A DNA stretch of 64,000 nt from Rhodanobacteraceae bacterium (GCA_016708465.1 JADJFT010000007.1:188161-252160); one strand, 5' to 3'; positions 45,827-58,129 are shown, counted from the first letter of the stretch. The notes: a model not told the origin generated them from the letters alone. Numbers and translations are program-made.

Positions 45827-47052
45827 CAGGCCAGCATCCTGCGCACCTTCGCCAATGCAGCGACGAAGGCCGCGATTTCAGCCTCGGTGTTGTAGAACGA
45901 CAGTGATGCGCGCACCGTGGCCGGCAACCCGAAAAATTGCATGGTTGGATGCGTGCAGTGGTGGCCCGAGCGCACCGCAACACCTTCTTGGTCGAGCAGG
46001 GTGGCAATGTCGTGCGCATGTGCACCATCGACGACAAACGAAAACACTGCGGCACGTTCGCGCGCGGCGCCAATCAGTCGCAGGCCCGGTATTTCGTGCA
46101 ATGCCGAGAGCATCACATCGCGCAGATGCGTTTCGCGTGCCGCAATCGCATCCATGCCGACCGCATCCAGCCAGTCGATCGCGGCGCCGAGCCCGATGAA
46201 GCCGGCGATATTCGGTGTGCCGGGTTCGAATTTATGCGGCGGATCGTTGAAGCTCGTGCCTTCGAAGGAGACACGGCGAATCATTTCGCCGCCGCCCATG
46301 AACGGTGGCATCGCGTCGAGATGCGCGCGCTTCGCGATCAGGGCGCCGGTGCCAGTGGGTGCGAACAGCTTGTGGCCAGTGAGTACGTAGAAATCGCAAT
46401 TGAGCGCGGCAACATCGATCTTGAAATGCGGTGCTGCCTGTGAGCCGTCGATCAGCGTTGGAATAGCGCGAGCGGCTGCCGCATCGATGATGGTTTTGAT
46501 CGGGTTGATTGTGCCCAGCGCATTCGAGACATGCGTCAGCCCGACCAGTCGGGTACGCGAATTCATCAGCGCAATCATGCCATCGACATCAAGTTCGCCG
46601 CGGTCAGTGATCGGCGCAGGCACGACGATTGCGCCGGTTTCGGCAGCGACCAACTGCCAAGGCACGATGTTGGAGTGATGCTCCATGCGCGAGACCAGGA
46701 TTTCGTCGCCGGGTTTCAGTGTCGGACGCAAGAAACTGTAGGCGACCAGATTGATCGACTCGGTGGTGCCGCGGGTGAGCACAATCTCCTCGCGCGAGCG
46801 AGCACCAACGAAACGCATCAACTTGTCGCGCGCGCCCTCGTACAGCGACGTTGCCTCCTCGCCGAGCGTGTGCACGGCGCGTGCGACATTGCCGTTGTGT
46901 TCGCTGAAATAGCCGCTGACCGCAGCAATCACCGCATGCGGCTTCTGTGCCGTGTTGGCATTGTCGAAATACACCAACGGCTTGCCGTGGATGATGCGCG
47001 CGAGCTGCGGAAACTCGGCGCGAATCGCATCGATGTCGTCGATTCGGCTCAC
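45826..47052 (-). CDS. sufS: cysteine desulfurase
   Basis: PLP enzyme releasing sulfur from cysteine for cluster assembly. The 408-residue protein has YFDNANTAQKPHAV, the PLP lysine in TGHKLFAPTG (Lys228) and the catalytic Cys366 in RSGHHCTHP, the class II (SufS) type with a short loop. It overlaps sufD by four bases upstream and sufU by one base downstream. Confidence 0.96.
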   Translation of the reverse strand: MSRIDDIDAIRAEFPQLARIIHGKPLVYFDNANTAQKPHAVIAAVSGYFSEHNGNVARAVHTLGEEATSLYEGARDKLMRFVGARSREEIVLTRGTTESINLVAYSFLRPTLKPGDEILVSRMEHHSNIVPWQLVAAETGAIVVPAPITDRGELDVDGMIALMNSRTRLVGLTHVSNALGTINPIKTIIDAAAARAIPTLIDGSQAAPHFKIDVAALNCDFYVLTGHKLFAPTGTGALIAKRAHLDAMPPFMGGGEMIRRVSFEGTSFNDPPHKFEPGTPNIAGFIGLGAAIDWLDAVGMDAIAARETHLRDVMLSALHEIPGLRLIGAARERAAVFSFVVDGAHAHDIATLLDQEGVAVRSGHHCTHPTMQFFGLPATVRASLSFYNTEAEIAAFVAALAKVRRMLA

Positions 47053-48250
47053 GTCACGTCCTCGGGCAGGCTGCGTGCCAGTGCAGCAAGCGCGATGTCG
47101 CGCAGTTCGGCGGGAGCGATCTGCAGCAGCGGCGCACGTGCGAATGCGACCTGCAAGATACGGCGCGCTTCCGCCTCATCGATGCCGCGCGAGCGCAAGT
47201 AGAACAACGCTTGTTCATCGAGGCGGCCAACGGTTGCGCCATGCGCAGCCTTCACTTCGTCGGCGTGAATTTCCAAAATTGGACGTGTGTCGACTTCGGC
47301 TTGCCGCGACAGCAACAAATTTTTGTTGCTGAGTGCGGCGTCCGCACCGTCCGCGCCGGCTTCGACTGTCAACTGGCCGGTAAAGATGCTGTGGCCGCGT
47401 TGATCGGCGATGCCGCGCCAAACGATGTCGGCTTGGGTGTCACGGGCTCGGTGGCGGACATCGATATGGATATCGGCATGGCGGCGCTTGGCGACCATGG
47501 TGCAGCCGCGAATCGCGAGTTGGCTGTGTGCGCCAGCCAGCGTGATATCGATATCGTGGCGATACAGTGCCGCTCCGGTGGCGACTTCGCCAATGTCGAG
47601 GTGCGACGATCGGCCAAGTACGGCGCGCGTACCGATGACGATGCTGGCACGTTCGCCTTCATCGGCGGTTTCGAGCCAGTGCAGTTTGGCGCCGTCGGCC
47701 AGAACCAAGGCACGCCAATGATTGGCCAATGCGTTGCTGTCGGCGTCACCGAGGCGGTGATGCACAACCAACGCCTCGACGTTTGCCGCCAGTTCGATCC
47801 GCAGTGACTGTTGCACAATCGCGTCCTGCGCCATCGCCGTGGTGATCGAGACGAGATGGATCGGCGACGCCGTCGACGCTGCCATCCGAATGTCGAGTGT
47901 CGCTGAGCATGCGGCCGCGGCAATCGCGAACGGCCACTGCTGCGGGGCGTCGGCGGATGATGCGGAAGGATTCAACGTGATCGCATCGCCCAATGCGGCG
48001 ATGTCGGATTGTGCGGCGTCGTAGTGACCATCGACGAATACGATGCGCGGTGACAGCGACGCTGTAGTCGATGTGAACGAATCAGGATGCTGCGCGGTGA
48101 CGATTGGTTGGTGTTTGAAGGTGCGTTGATTCAACGCCCGCAGCGAGCTGTAGCGCCAACGCTCGTCGCGTGCGCCCGGCAACTTCAGCGACTGCAACGC
48201 GATCCGTTGTTCCGGCGCCGCTGCGGCAATCAGCGGTTCGAGCAGTCCGC

Positions 48251-48254
<4 letters not shown>
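47049..48254 (-). CDS. sufD: Fe-S cluster assembly protein SufD
   Basis: Partner of SufB and SufC in the SufBC2D scaffold. The 401-residue protein has an N-terminal helical part (LKLPGARDERWRYSSLRALN) and a beta-helix core with the conserved C-terminal stretch LEIHADEVKAAHGATVGRLD followed by EQALFYLRSRGI. Overlaps sufC and sufS by four bases each. Confidence 0.95.
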
Positions 48255-49024
<770 letters not shown>

Positions 49025-49184
49025 GTCGGTCCTTCCAGCAATCGTTTTTGGTCGGTGGGTGCAGGTATCGATGCGAATGGATTCGCGTTCTCAACGTCGA
49101 TGTTGCCGAGTAGTACCCAAATTTTTGACTCGATCAGCGTGGCGTGCCCGCCGGCACCGATGAGGCGCAGAATTGGCGACGTCC

Positions 49185-50615
49185 TCATCCCACTGCTCCT
49201 TCCAGCGACACTTCCAACAGTTTCTTGGCTTCGACTGCGAATTCCATCGGCAACTCACGGAAAACCTGCTTGCAGAAGCCGTCAACGATCATCGAGACCG
49301 CGTCTTCCTGGCTGATGCCGCGTGCCAAACAGTAGAACAACTGATCGTCAGAAATCTTCGAGGTGGTCGCTTCATGTTCGACCACTGCATCGGGATGCTT
49401 GACCTCGATGTACGGAAACGTGTGTGCGCCACAGTGCTTGCCGATCAGCAGCGAGTCGCATTTGGTAAAATTGCGCGCACCCTGTGCGTTGCGTTCGACC
49501 TTGACCAATCCGCGATAGGTATTCTGGCCGCGCCCGGCGCTGATGCCCTTGCTGATGATCTTCGACTTGGTATTGCGACCAAGGTGGATCATCTTGGTGC
49601 CGGTATCGGCCTGCTGGCGGTGGTGGGTCAGTGCGACCGAATAGAACTCGCCGCTGGAACCGTCACCCTTGAGTATGCAGCTTGGATATTTCCAGGTGAT
49701 CGCTGATCCGGTCTCGACCTGAGTCCAGGAGATTCTGCTACGCGCGCCACGACATTCGCCGCGCTTGGTCACGAAGTTGTAGATACCGCCAACACCGTTT
49801 TCGTCGCCCGGATACCAGTTCTGCACGGTCGAATATTTAATGCTGGCGTCATCGAGCGCAACCAGTTCGACGACTGCGGCATGAAGCTGGTTTTCGTCGC
49901 GCATTGGCGCGGTGCAGCCTTCCAGATAGCTAACCACGGCGCGCTCTTCGCAGATAATCAAGGTGCGCTCGAACTGGCCGGTGTCGCGCGCGTTGATGCG
50001 GAAGTAGGTGCTGAGTTCCATCGGGCAGCGCACGCCCTTCGGCACGAACACGAAGCTGCCATCGGAGAACACCGCCGAGTTCAGCGCCGCAAAATAGTTG
50101 TCGCCGGTCGGGACGACGGTGCCGAGGTATTGGCGCACCAGTTTGGGATGCGAGTGCACCGCCTCCGACAGCGAGCAGAAAATCACGCCGACCTTGGCGA
50201 GTTCGTCCTTGAATGTGGTGCCGAGCGAGACCGAGTCGAACACCGCATCCACGGCAACGCCGGCGAGGCGCGCTCGCTCGTGCAGTGGCACACCGAGTTT
50301 GTCGTAGGTTTCGAGCAGCTTCGGGTCGACCTCGTCCAGTGATTTGAAATTCTTCTTCGGCGCGGCGTAGTAGCTGATGTCCTGGAAGTCGATCGGTGCA
50401 ATCGCGAGCTTCGCCCATTCTGGCGGTGTCATCGTCAGCCAGTGGCGATAAGCCGCAAGCCGCCATTCGGTCAGCCATTCCGGTTCGTTCTTCTTCGCCG
50501 AGATGAGTCGGACGGTGTCTTCACCGAGGCCTTTGGGGACAATCTCGGTCTCGATGTCGGTGCTAAATCCGGCCTCGTACTTGCGGTTCGCAATCAGGGT
50601 TTCGACTTCGCTCAT
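49185..50615 (-). CDS. sufB: Fe-S cluster assembly protein SufB
   Basis: Core scaffold on which clusters form. The 476-residue protein has [80 protein letters not shown] (scaffold Cys region) and [23 protein letters not shown] 50615 ([10 protein letters not shown]) is chosen; an upstream extension runs into the regulator gene. Ten bases separate it from the Rrf2 gene. Confidence 0.97.
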   Translation of the reverse strand: MSEVETLIANRKYEAGFSTDIETEIVPKGLGEDTVRLISAKKNEPEWLTEWRLAAYRHWLTMTPPEWAKLAIAPIDFQDISYYAAPKKNFKSLDEVDPKLLETYDKLGVPLHERARLAGVAVDAVFDSVSLGTTFKDELAKVGVIFCSLSEAVHSHPKLVRQYLGTVVPTGDNYFAALNSAVFSDGSFVFVPKGVRCPMELSTYFRINARDTGQFERTLIICEERAVVSYLEGCTAPMRDENQLHAAVVELVALDDASIKYSTVQNWYPGDENGVGGIYNFVTKRGECRGARSRISWTQVETGSAITWKYPSCILKGDGSSGEFYSVALTHHRQQADTGTKMIHLGRNTKSKIISKGISAGRGQNTYRGLVKVERNAQGARNFTKCDSLLIGKHCGAHTFPYIEVKHPDAVVEHEATTSKISDDQLFYCLARGISQEDAVSMIVDGFCKQVFRELPMEFAVEAKKLLEVSLEGAVG

Positions 50616-50625
50616 CGCTGTGTCC

Positions 50626-51081
50626 TCAGGCCACGGTGACGCGGATCGGTACTGCTTTGCCACGCACCGGTTTTGCCATCTCAGGCTGGAGCAGTTCCTC
50701 GAGGGTGACGTGGCGCAGCGCGTCACCGATCGCAGCGCTGATACGGCGCCAGTTGTGCTGGATCAGGCAACGCGTCTCGCGATGACAGGCACCTTCGTGC
50801 ACGCTGCATTCGGTGATGCCGATCGGGCCTTCGATCGCGGTGACGATGTCGAACACCGAGATGTCGCGCGACGCATGCGCGAGGCGATATCCGCCATTGA
50901 CGCCGCGGCGAGACTCGATCAGGCCGGCGCCGGCGAGTTGCTTGAGCAGCTTGCTGACCGTCGGTAACTCGATCTGCGCGCGTTCCGCCAAGTCACTTGC
51001 GCTGGCCAAATCTGCCGGTAGTTCGGCGAGTGCGGCCATCAGTACGGTCGCATAGTCAGTGAGTTTGGAAACGCGCAACAT
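50626..51081 (-). CDS. Rrf2 family SUF operon regulator
   Basis: A 151-residue Rrf2 winged-helix regulator that leads the operon. [23 protein letters not shown] with [20 protein letters not shown]. Three Cys (92, 99, 105; [15 protein letters not shown]) are placed like the cluster ligands of IscR, so it probably senses Fe-S status and controls its own operon. This matches the xanthomonad SUF regulator type. ATG 51081 is preferred over a codon five residues upstream. Confidence 0.92.
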   Translation of the reverse strand: MLRVSKLTDYATVLMAALAELPADLASASDLAERAQIELPTVSKLLKQLAGAGLIESRRGVNGGYRLAHASRDISVFDIVTAIEGPIGITECSVHEGACHRETRCLIQHNWRRISAAIGDALRHVTLEELLQPEMAKPVRGKAVPIRVTVA

Positions 51082-51156
51082 CGTGGTGGCAACCAATATG
51101 GGACAGAAATGGTACCGTTTCCGGGGGCATCCGGCAAAGTCAGTCGTTGGCAGCGT

Positions 51157-51567
51157 TCAGGCAGCGCGTGCAGTGAAGTCGAGCGACGCGGAATTGATGC
51201 AGTAGCGCAGACCTGTGGGCTGCGGGCCGTCTGGGAATACGTGGCCGAGGTGAGAGTCGCAGCCTGCGCAGCGCACTTCGATGCGACGCATGCCGAGGCT
51301 GCTGTCCTCGATGGTGCGCAATACGCTATTCGACATTGGCTCGAAATAGCTTGGCCAGCCGCTGCCGGAGTCGAACTTGGTGCCGGAGTCGAACAGCGCG
51401 CTGCCACAGCCGACACAGCGGTAGATCCCGTCGGCGTGGTGATCCCAATACTGGCCGGTGAATGGCGGTTCGGTCGCAGAACAGCGGCAGACGGCGTATT
51501 GGGTGGGATCGAGTTGGGCGCGCCATTGGTCGTCGGTCTTGCAGACTTTGGCAGTGTCGTCAGGCAT
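51157..51567 (-). CDS. msrB: peptide-methionine (R)-S-oxide reductase
   Basis: Repairs oxidised methionine. The 136-residue protein has four zinc Cys (51 and 54 in CVGCG; 100 and 103 in [12 protein letters not shown]) and catalytic Cys123 in [14 protein letters not shown] 51567 follows GGAGA at five bases; an ATG at 51585 is less likely. It lies 75 bases upstream of the SUF regulator on the same strand and is divergent from lptD. Confidence 0.95.
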   Translation of the reverse strand: MPDDTAKVCKTDDQWRAQLDPTQYAVCRCSATEPPFTGQYWDHHADGIYRCVGCGSALFDSGTKFDSGSGWPSYFEPMSNSVLRTIEDSSLGMRRIEVRCAGCDSHLGHVFPDGPQPTGLRYCINSASLDFTARAA

Positions 51568-51639
51568 GAGTTTCTCCGGTTTCATTGCGGGGACCGGTCG
51601 GGCGCTGGCAAGCTTACGCGTCTTTCCCGTCGGACTTGT

Positions 51640-53827
51640 ATGCGCCGCGCCGTTTTTATTCCACTCATCATCGCGATCGCGCCCTTCGCGTCCGCTGCTC
51701 CGACCACGTGTTCGGTCGCGCTGCCTTGCCCGGCCTGTGCGGTACCACTGTTCCTCGCCGTGCCGGGTGCCGCACTGACGCCGGAACAGCGCGCCGTCGC
51801 GAATACCGAGGTCGGCGCTGGAAGCGTGCGCGTGCTCGCTGACGAGCAATACCGTTTGGAAGGTGAGGTGGTCGTGAACCGTGCCGACCAATGGCTGTGG
51901 AGCGAGCGCCTCGACTACAACGCCGCCGAAGGCACGATGCAGAGCCCTGGCCCGATGCGCTTCCAGAATGACGGACTGCTGGCGCGCGCCGCCACCGCTA
52001 CTTGGCACGAGGAAGGTGCCAGCGAATTGACCGGCATGCAGTTCCAGTTGCGTGACGGTCGCGGTAATGGTCGTGCCGATAACGCCACCTTGGAAGCCGA
52101 CGGCAAGACCCGCCTCACCACGGCGGCTTTCACCAGTTGCGAGCCGACCGATCCCGCGTGGCAAATCACCGCCGGCCAAATCAATCTTGACCAAACCTCC
52201 GGCGTCGGACGCGCGCGTCAAGTCACATTGCGGCTCGGCGACGTGCCGGTGTTGTACCTGCCCTACGCACGTTTCCCAATCGATGACCGTCGTCAGAGCG
52301 GTCTACTGATTCCGACGCTCGGCAATTCAAACAATGCCGGCTACGACTTGATCGTGCCGTATTACCTGAATCTCGCGGCAAACTATGACGCGACGCTGTC
52401 GCCGCGATTCATTCGTGATCGTGGCGCAATGCTCGGCGGTGAATTCCGCTACCTCGGTGCGACCCAGCGCGGCGAAGTCGATTTCACCTGGCTCGACCGT
52501 GATGACCGCACCGGGAACCGGCGTTCCGCGTTCGACTGGACCCACCAGGCACAGTTAGGCGCGCACTGGTTTGTCGATGCCAGCTTGCGCGATGTCTCCG
52601 ACCAGCGTTATTTCGAGGACTTCGGTGAATCGTTGACGTCCGTCGCGACCAGCCTGCTGCCCTCACATGCCTATCTGCGCGGTCGCGGTGCCTGGTGGAA
52701 TGCGAGCTTCGGCGGTGATCGCCAGCAAGTCACCGATCCGCGGCTGACGCCAGACGTCGAGCCGTATCGGCGGCTACCGCGCACACAATTCGAACTGCTC
52801 AGCCCGAATCTGGCGGGGCCGCAGTTTGGCTTGGTGTCGGAATGGGTGCGCTTTCAGAAGGATGACGCACTCAATGGCGATCGTCTTGATCTGTACCCCT
52901 ACTTAAGCTGGCCGATCGAGTCCACTGCTGCGTTCGTGCGCCCACAAATTGGTTATCGCTACACCGCCTATGACCTTGAACGCATCGGCGATGCCTCGCC
53001 GACGCGTGCGGTTGGCATCGCCAGCCTCGACGCCGGACTGTTCTTCGAGCGCGCTGAAATGGGGCGGTGGCGGTTGGACGCAGACGTTGGAGCCGCGACT
53101 GTATGCGTTGTACGTGCCTTACGACGACCAGTCGGACCTGCCCTTGTTCGATACTCAGGAACTGACTTACAGCTTTGCCTCGCTGTTCCGCGATAACCGC
53201 TATACCGGCGCCGATCGCCAGAGCGATGCGAAGCAGACCACGCTGGCACTGACCACGCGCGTGATCGACAGCGGCGGTCGTGATCGTCTGCGCTTCAGCC
53301 TCGGCCAAGTGCATTACTTCGATGCGCCACGCGTGGTCCTGCCCGGCCAAGTGCCGGAAGACCGCAACGGCTCCGACTGGGCAACAGAAGCCGAATGGAT
53401 CGTCAACGACCAGCTCAGTTTCAGCTTGGGCGGACAGTGGGATGCGCATGATGACCGGACCGAATTGGGTTATGCGGCGACCACTTGGCGCTACAGCGAC
53501 CGCGGCCTGGCACGTCTTGCTTATCGCTTTCGACGCGGCCAGCTTGAACAAATCGATGCGGCCGGTCTGATTCCGCTCAGCCCGAACTGGCGCCTGATCG
53601 CGCGCTGGAACCAGAGCTTGCGCGACAACCAGTTGCTGGAAGCCTTCGGTGGTCTCGAATACGATTCCTGTTGTTACGCCGTGCGCGTGCTGGCGCGTCG
53701 TTATGTGCGCAATTTCGAAGGTGATTTGAACAATGGCATCATGCTTGAACTGGAACTCAAGGGCCTCGGTTCGTTGGGCCGACGAACCGAGGATTTCCTG
53801 TCGCGTGCTATGCTCGGGATTCGTTAA
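51640..53827 (+). CDS. lptD: LPS assembly protein LptD, one-base frameshift
   Basis: Outer-membrane barrel that inserts lipopolysaccharide with LptE. From ATG 51640: signal peptide ([19 protein letters not shown]), OstA/LptA-like jellyroll ([20 protein letters not shown]), then the barrel ([20 protein letters not shown]). At four G (53061-53064) the frame breaks; removing one G gives [20 protein letters not shown] then [16 protein letters not shown], the hallmark of LptD, and an open frame to 53827, about 728 residues. Cys pairs expected for the family are seen ([15 protein letters not shown]). The gene is normally essential, so the break is probably a sequence error. surA follows. Confidence 0.93.
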
Positions 53828-53900
53828 ATGCCTGTTGTTCAGCGCTGCGCCAGCCCCGTCCTGCAAGGCTGAACCTCTTCATCGTGAGTCCGCGAGCCCC

Positions 53901-55188
53901 ATGAAACGCATCCTGCTTGCCACTGTCTTCGTGCTGTCTGCTGTTGGTCCAATCACCCTGCGCGCGCAAGCCTTGCCGAGCGATGCGCTGGACAAGATCG
54001 TCGCCGTCGTCGACGAGGACGTCATCCTACAAAGTGAACTTGATCGCACGACCGACAGCGTGTTCAAGCAATACCGTTCGCGTGGCGGAGAACTCCCGCC
54101 AGTCGACATCGTGCGCAAACAAGTGTTGGAGCGATTGATCAACCAGCGCGTGCAGATGAGCCGGGCCGAACAGACCGGTATCGTGGTGTCAGACGCTGAT
54201 ATTGATTCCGCAGTCGAACGCATTGCTCAGCAGAATAATCTCGACGTGTCACAAATGCGCCAGTCGCTGATTCGCGACGGATTCAGTTTCGAAGAATTTC
54301 GCGCGTCGCTGCGCGAAGAGCTGTTGATCCAACGCTTGCGTGCACGTTTCGTGCAGTCGCGTGTCGGCGTCACCGACACCGAAGTCGAAAACTTCCTGTC
54401 CAACACGATGCAGTCCGGCGAAATCCGATTGGCGCATATCTTGATCGGATTGCCAGAGTCGCCGACTCCGGAACAGGTCGAGACGGCACGTGCCAAGGCG
54501 GACAAGATCCGCGTCGATATCGTTGCTGGAAAGCTTAGTTTCGCGGATGCCGCGATCCGGTATTCGGAAACCCCGCAGGCGCTTGAAGGCGGTGACTTGG
54601 GCTGGCGTCGTTACGACCAGATCCCGAGCGCATTCAGCGAGATCGTCGCGACCATGAAGAAGGGCGATATTTCGCAGCCGATCCGCGGACCGAATGGTTT
54701 CCATATGATCAATTTTGCCGATGCTCGCGTCGAGTCGACGGTGATGGTCAAGGAATTCAAAGCCCACCATATCGTCATCAAGCCCAGCGAACTGCTTAGC
54801 GAAGACAAGGCACGCGAGCGCATCGACGCACTGCGCAAGCGTATTGTCGGTGGCGCCGATTTCGCGGAACTGGCACGCCAGTATTCGGAAGACACGACCA
54901 CCGCCAATCTCGGTGGTGATCTCGGCTGGTTCAGAAGCGAGCAGTACGGCAGTGCCATCGACAAGCAGATGGCGATTCTCAAAGATGGCGAGTTGTCCGA
55001 GCCTTTCCGTACCGATCTCGGCTGGCATATCGTGCTTCGCGAGAACGAGCGCACGATGGACCGCACTAAGGAGACGCGCCGTGAACAGGCGCGCGAAACT
55101 GGTCAATCGCAAAGCCGAGCACGAGTACGACAAGTTCGTGCGCGAAATCCGCTCCGAGGCCTATATCGAAAATCGCCTCACTGGCTGA
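53901..55188 (+). CDS. surA: periplasmic chaperone SurA, frameshift near the C-terminus
   Basis: Chaperone and peptidyl-prolyl isomerase for outer-membrane proteins such as LptD. ATG 53901 starts a signal peptide (MKRILLATVFVLSAVGPITL). SurA N domain: DKIVAVVDEDVILQSELD. Two parvulin domains: RLAHILIGLPESPTPEQVET with YSETPQALEGGDLGWRRYDQ, and FKAHHIVIKPSELLS with YSEDTTTANLGGDLGWF. After RREQAR the frame breaks in a CGCGCG run (55090-55095); the other frame continues KLVNRKAEHEYDKFVREIRS and ends AYIENRLTG at 55188, the expected tail. About 428-429 residues when corrected. Confidence 0.93.
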
Positions 55189-55197
55189 GCCGCAACT

Positions 55198-56202
55198 GTG
55201 TCCGGTGCTGTCGCGCGTATCGCGGTGACCTCCGGTGAGCCGGCCGGCATCGGCCCCGAGTTGCTGGTGCGACTCGCGCAGCAGGCGCAGCCTGCACAAC
55301 TGATTGCTATTGCCGACCCCGATGTGTTGGTGCAGGTAGCTGGTGCACTGAAATTGCCGCTGACGCTGTCGGTTTTCGATGCCGACACTGAGGCGTTGCC
55401 GCATCGCGTTGGCCACCTGTTCGTGCGCCCGGTGGCGTTGTCGCAACCGGCGCGCCCCGGGCAGCTTGATGTCATCAACGCGCCCGCTGTCATCGCCATG
55501 CTGACGGCCGCCGCGGATGGTGCAGAGCGGGGCGTATTCGATGCCATCGTCACCGCGCCGGTGCAGAAGTCGGTCCTCAACGATGCTGGTTACCGATTCA
55601 GTGGACACACTGAATTCCTCGCCGATCGCGTCGGTCGCGAGGTCGTGATGCTGCTCGCTGCCGGCGATTTGCGTGTCGCGCTGGCGACCACGCATCTGCC
55701 GTTGCGTGCGGTGCCCGATGCGATCCGCGACGATCGCCTCGAATGTACGCTCCGCATCCTGCATGCTGATCTGCGCGACAAGTTTGCGCTGCCGCACCCG
55801 CGCATCGTCGTACTCGGTTTGAATCCGCATGCAGGCGAGGGTGGACATCTCGGGCGCGAAGAAATTGAGGTGATTGTTCCTGTGCTCGAACGCCTGCGTG
55901 GCCAAGGTCTGGATCTGCGTGGTCCACTGCCAGCCGACACGGCATTCCTGCCGCGCGAACTGGCACGTTGCGACGCGGTGCTCGCGATGTATCACGATCA
56001 GGGTCTGCCGGTGCTGAAGCACGCCGGTTTCGGCCATGCAGTGAATATCACCCTCGGCCTGCCCTATATCCGTACATCGGTCGACCATGGCACCGCGCTG
56101 GACCTGGCCGGTCTTGGCGTCGCCGATCCCGGCAGTCTGTTTGCGGCGACCGCCCTCGCCATCGACCTGGCGCTGCGTCAGCGTGCGAGCATGCGGATAT
56201 GA
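55198..56202 (+). CDS. pdxA: 4-hydroxythreonine-4-phosphate dehydrogenase
   Basis: NAD-dependent enzyme of pyridoxal phosphate synthesis, working with PdxJ. The 334-residue protein has VTSGEPAGIGPELL, VTAPVQKSVLNDAGYRFSGH and TEFLADRVG (zinc His), LNPHAGEGGHLGREE, PLPADTAFLP and MYHDQGLPVLKHAGFGHAVN. Start GTG 55198, nine bases after surA. The surA-pdxA-rsmA order is the standard gammaproteobacterial arrangement. Confidence 0.96.
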   Translation: MSGAVARIAVTSGEPAGIGPELLVRLAQQAQPAQLIAIADPDVLVQVAGALKLPLTLSVFDADTEALPHRVGHLFVRPVALSQPARPGQLDVINAPAVIAMLTAAADGAERGVFDAIVTAPVQKSVLNDAGYRFSGHTEFLADRVGREVVMLLAAGDLRVALATTHLPLRAVPDAIRDDRLECTLRILHADLRDKFALPHPRIVVLGLNPHAGEGGHLGREEIEVIVPVLERLRGQGLDLRGPLPADTAFLPRELARCDAVLAMYHDQGLPVLKHAGFGHAVNITLGLPYIRTSVDHGTALDLAGLGVADPGSLFAATALAIDLALRQRASMRI

Positions 56203-56975
56203 GTAACAGCCCACACATTGCGCGTAAGCGTTTCGGCCAGAACTTTCTGCATGAGCGCGGCATCATCGAGCGCATTTTGCGTGCGGTTGATCCACAACCG
56301 GGCGAGCGCATTATCGAGATCGGACCCGGTCAGGGCGCGCTGACTTGGCCATTGCTCGATCGCATCAAGTCGCTGACTGCGATCGAGATCGATCGTGATC
56401 TGATTCCACGGCTGCTGGCGGAGGCGCCGAAACATGGTGAGCTGCGGATCGTCGAAGCCGACGTACTGACGGTCGATTTCACCGCACTCGCGGCCGGTGA
56501 AACGATTCGCCTGGTCGGCAATCTGCCGTACAACATTTCGTCGCCGATCCTGTTTCACGCGCTGGACCACGCCGCCGTGGTGCGCGACATGCATTTCATG
56601 TTGCAGAAAGAAGTGGTCGACCGCATGGCCGCTGCACACGGCAACAAGGTTTATGGTCGCCTGAGTGTGATGTTGCAAGCGTATTGCCGGGTCGATCCCT
56701 TGTTCACGGTGCCGCCGGGAGCGTTTACGCCGGCGCCGAAGGTTGACTCTGCGATCGTGCGCCTCACGCCGAAGACGGCTACCGAGATTCCGCCGCATGA
56801 TCGCGGCCGTCTCGAACGGTTGGTGCGACATGGCTTTTCGCAGCGCCGCAAGACGTTGCGCAATGCGCTGGATGAGGTCGCGACGGTTGCACAGATGGAA
56901 GCAGTCGGCATCGACCCCGGCGCACGCGCCGAAGCCATCGCCGTGGCAGACTGGATGCGTCTCGCTGCCACCTGA
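56199..56975 (+). CDS. rsmA: 16S rRNA dimethyladenosine transferase
   Basis: Methylates two adjacent adenosines in the 3' hairpin of 16S rRNA. The 258-residue protein has RKRFGQNFLHE, SAM motif I IIEIGPGQGALT, motif IV NLPYNISSPILFHAL, and HGFSQRRKTLRNAL near the C-terminus. ATG 56199 overlaps the pdxA stop (ATGA). Confidence 0.97.
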   Translation: MSNSPHIARKRFGQNFLHERGIIERILRAVDPQPGERIIEIGPGQGALTWPLLDRIKSLTAIEIDRDLIPRLLAEAPKHGELRIVEADVLTVDFTALAAGETIRLVGNLPYNISSPILFHALDHAAVVRDMHFMLQKEVVDRMAAAHGNKVYGRLSVMLQAYCRVDPLFTVPPGAFTPAPKVDSAIVRLTPKTATEIPPHDRGRLERLVRHGFSQRRKTLRNALDEVATVAQMEAVGIDPGARAEAIAVADWMRLAAT

Positions 56976-57019
56976 TGTCACGCGCGGTGTAGGCGTGGTT
57001 CCGGCTAAACTCCGCGCCC

Positions 57020-57292
57020 ATGCGCATCTTCATGCAAACCCCGCCGGTACCGAACGAGTCGCCGCGCTATTACCACCTGATCCTGCAGCAAGACTTGCTC
57101 GGTGGCTGGTCGCTGCTGCGTGAATGGGGCCAGACCGGCGGCCGCGCGTCGATGAAGCGCGAGTTCTACGAGCAGCGCGACATCGCCGAGGGCGCGATGA
57201 TGGGCGTTCGCGACCAGCAGTTGCGCAAGGGCTTCCATATCATGTTCTGCCAAGGCATCGAGGCACCTTCGGGATCACGCTATGAATCGTAA
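57020..57292 (+). CDS. WGR-domain protein
   Basis: A 90-residue single-domain WGR protein: YYHLILQQDLLGGWSLLREW followed by GQTGGRASMKREFYE has the Trp-Gly-Gln/Arg core. WGR domains occur in PARPs and in stand-alone bacterial proteins and are thought to bind nucleic acid. Its last 11 bases overlap the next gene, so it may be cotranscribed with the SPOR-like gene and hemE. Function unknown. Confidence 0.78.
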   Translation: MRIFMQTPPVPNESPRYYHLILQQDLLGGWSLLREWGQTGGRASMKREFYEQRDIAEGAMMGVRDQQLRKGFHIMFCQGIEAPSGSRYES

Positions 57293-58124
57293 AACAGCAG
57301 CATGGTCGATTGTCATGATCGCGTCCTCGGTCGCAGCACGCGCCGAGGCGGCTGGCGAAGCCAGCAATACCGGCGTGTTCGAGGCTGGCGTGCAGCACGT
57401 CTGCGTACCTGCCGCCGGTGGCGATGGCTGGGACTGCGGAACCGAGCAAGCACCGCCGGCGAAATATCATTCGGCGCCAGCGGATCCGGCGACCGAGATG
57501 GTGCCGTTGTCCGAACCGGCTGCGGTCATGGCGACCGATCCGTTACCCGATTCTGAGCCAGTGACCGAGTCGCGCCCACGAACAACGCCGCCACCGCCAC
57601 CGTTCTTGATCGACCCGATGCGCAACACGCCTTACGCGCCAGTCGAGGAAGTTACGGACCAGCCACAGCGTGTGTCGGCGCCATTGACTGTGACCGAGGA
57701 AATCGTTCCTGATCTGCCGCTGGAAACAACCACCGCACCAGTAGCCGCGACACCAGTGCTGCCCGAAGCACCAGTTGCGCCAGTTGCACCAGTCGCACCA
57801 ACGCCGAACGACGGCACGTCACTCGGCGATGCAAGCAGCTTTGCGCGCTTGCCCGCCAGCGCATTCACGCTGCAACTTGCCTACGCCGAGACGGCGGTCG
57901 ACTTTCCTCGCTTGGTGGCCGAGCTTGGTCTCGATCCCGCCAGTTGCTTTGTACTGCGCGTTCGCGGTGCGAATGGCCCGACTTGGCTGCTCGCACACGG
58001 CGCCTTCGCCGATGTAAACGCCGCCAAGGTGGCGCAGGCGCAGCTGCCGGCGGTGAACGGATTGCTGGCGCAATGGCCGCGACGCATCGGCGCACTGCAA
58101 AACGAAATCACGCAAGGACGTTGA
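57282..58124 (+). CDS. SPOR-like domain protein with Pro-rich linker
   Basis: A 280-residue exported protein. N-terminal signal ([18 protein letters not shown]), two Cys in [15 protein letters not shown], then a long Pro/Ala-rich linker with [11 protein letters not shown] repeats and a C-terminal domain (about 190-275: [40 protein letters not shown]) resembling the SPOR fold of DamX-like proteins. Lies five bases before hemE. Peptidoglycan binding is inferred from the fold only. Confidence 0.65.
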   Translation: MNRKTAAWSIVMIASSVAARAEAAGEASNTGVFEAGVQHVCVPAAGGDGWDCGTEQAPPAKYHSAPADPATEMVPLSEPAAVMATDPLPDSEPVTESRPRTTPPPPPFLIDPMRNTPYAPVEEVTDQPQRVSAPLTVTEEIVPDLPLETTTAPVAATPVLPEAPVAPVAPVAPTPNDGTSLGDASSFARLPASAFTLQLAYAETAVDFPRLVAELGLDPASCFVLRVRGANGPTWLLAHGAFADVNAAKVAQAQLPAVNGLLAQWPRRIGALQNEITQGR

Positions 58125-58129
58125 GCCTC

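Noticed and set aside
55066..56214. Minus-strand open frame of about 382 codons opposite surA end and pdxA
   Set aside because: Shadow frame; pdxA motifs are complete on the plus strand.
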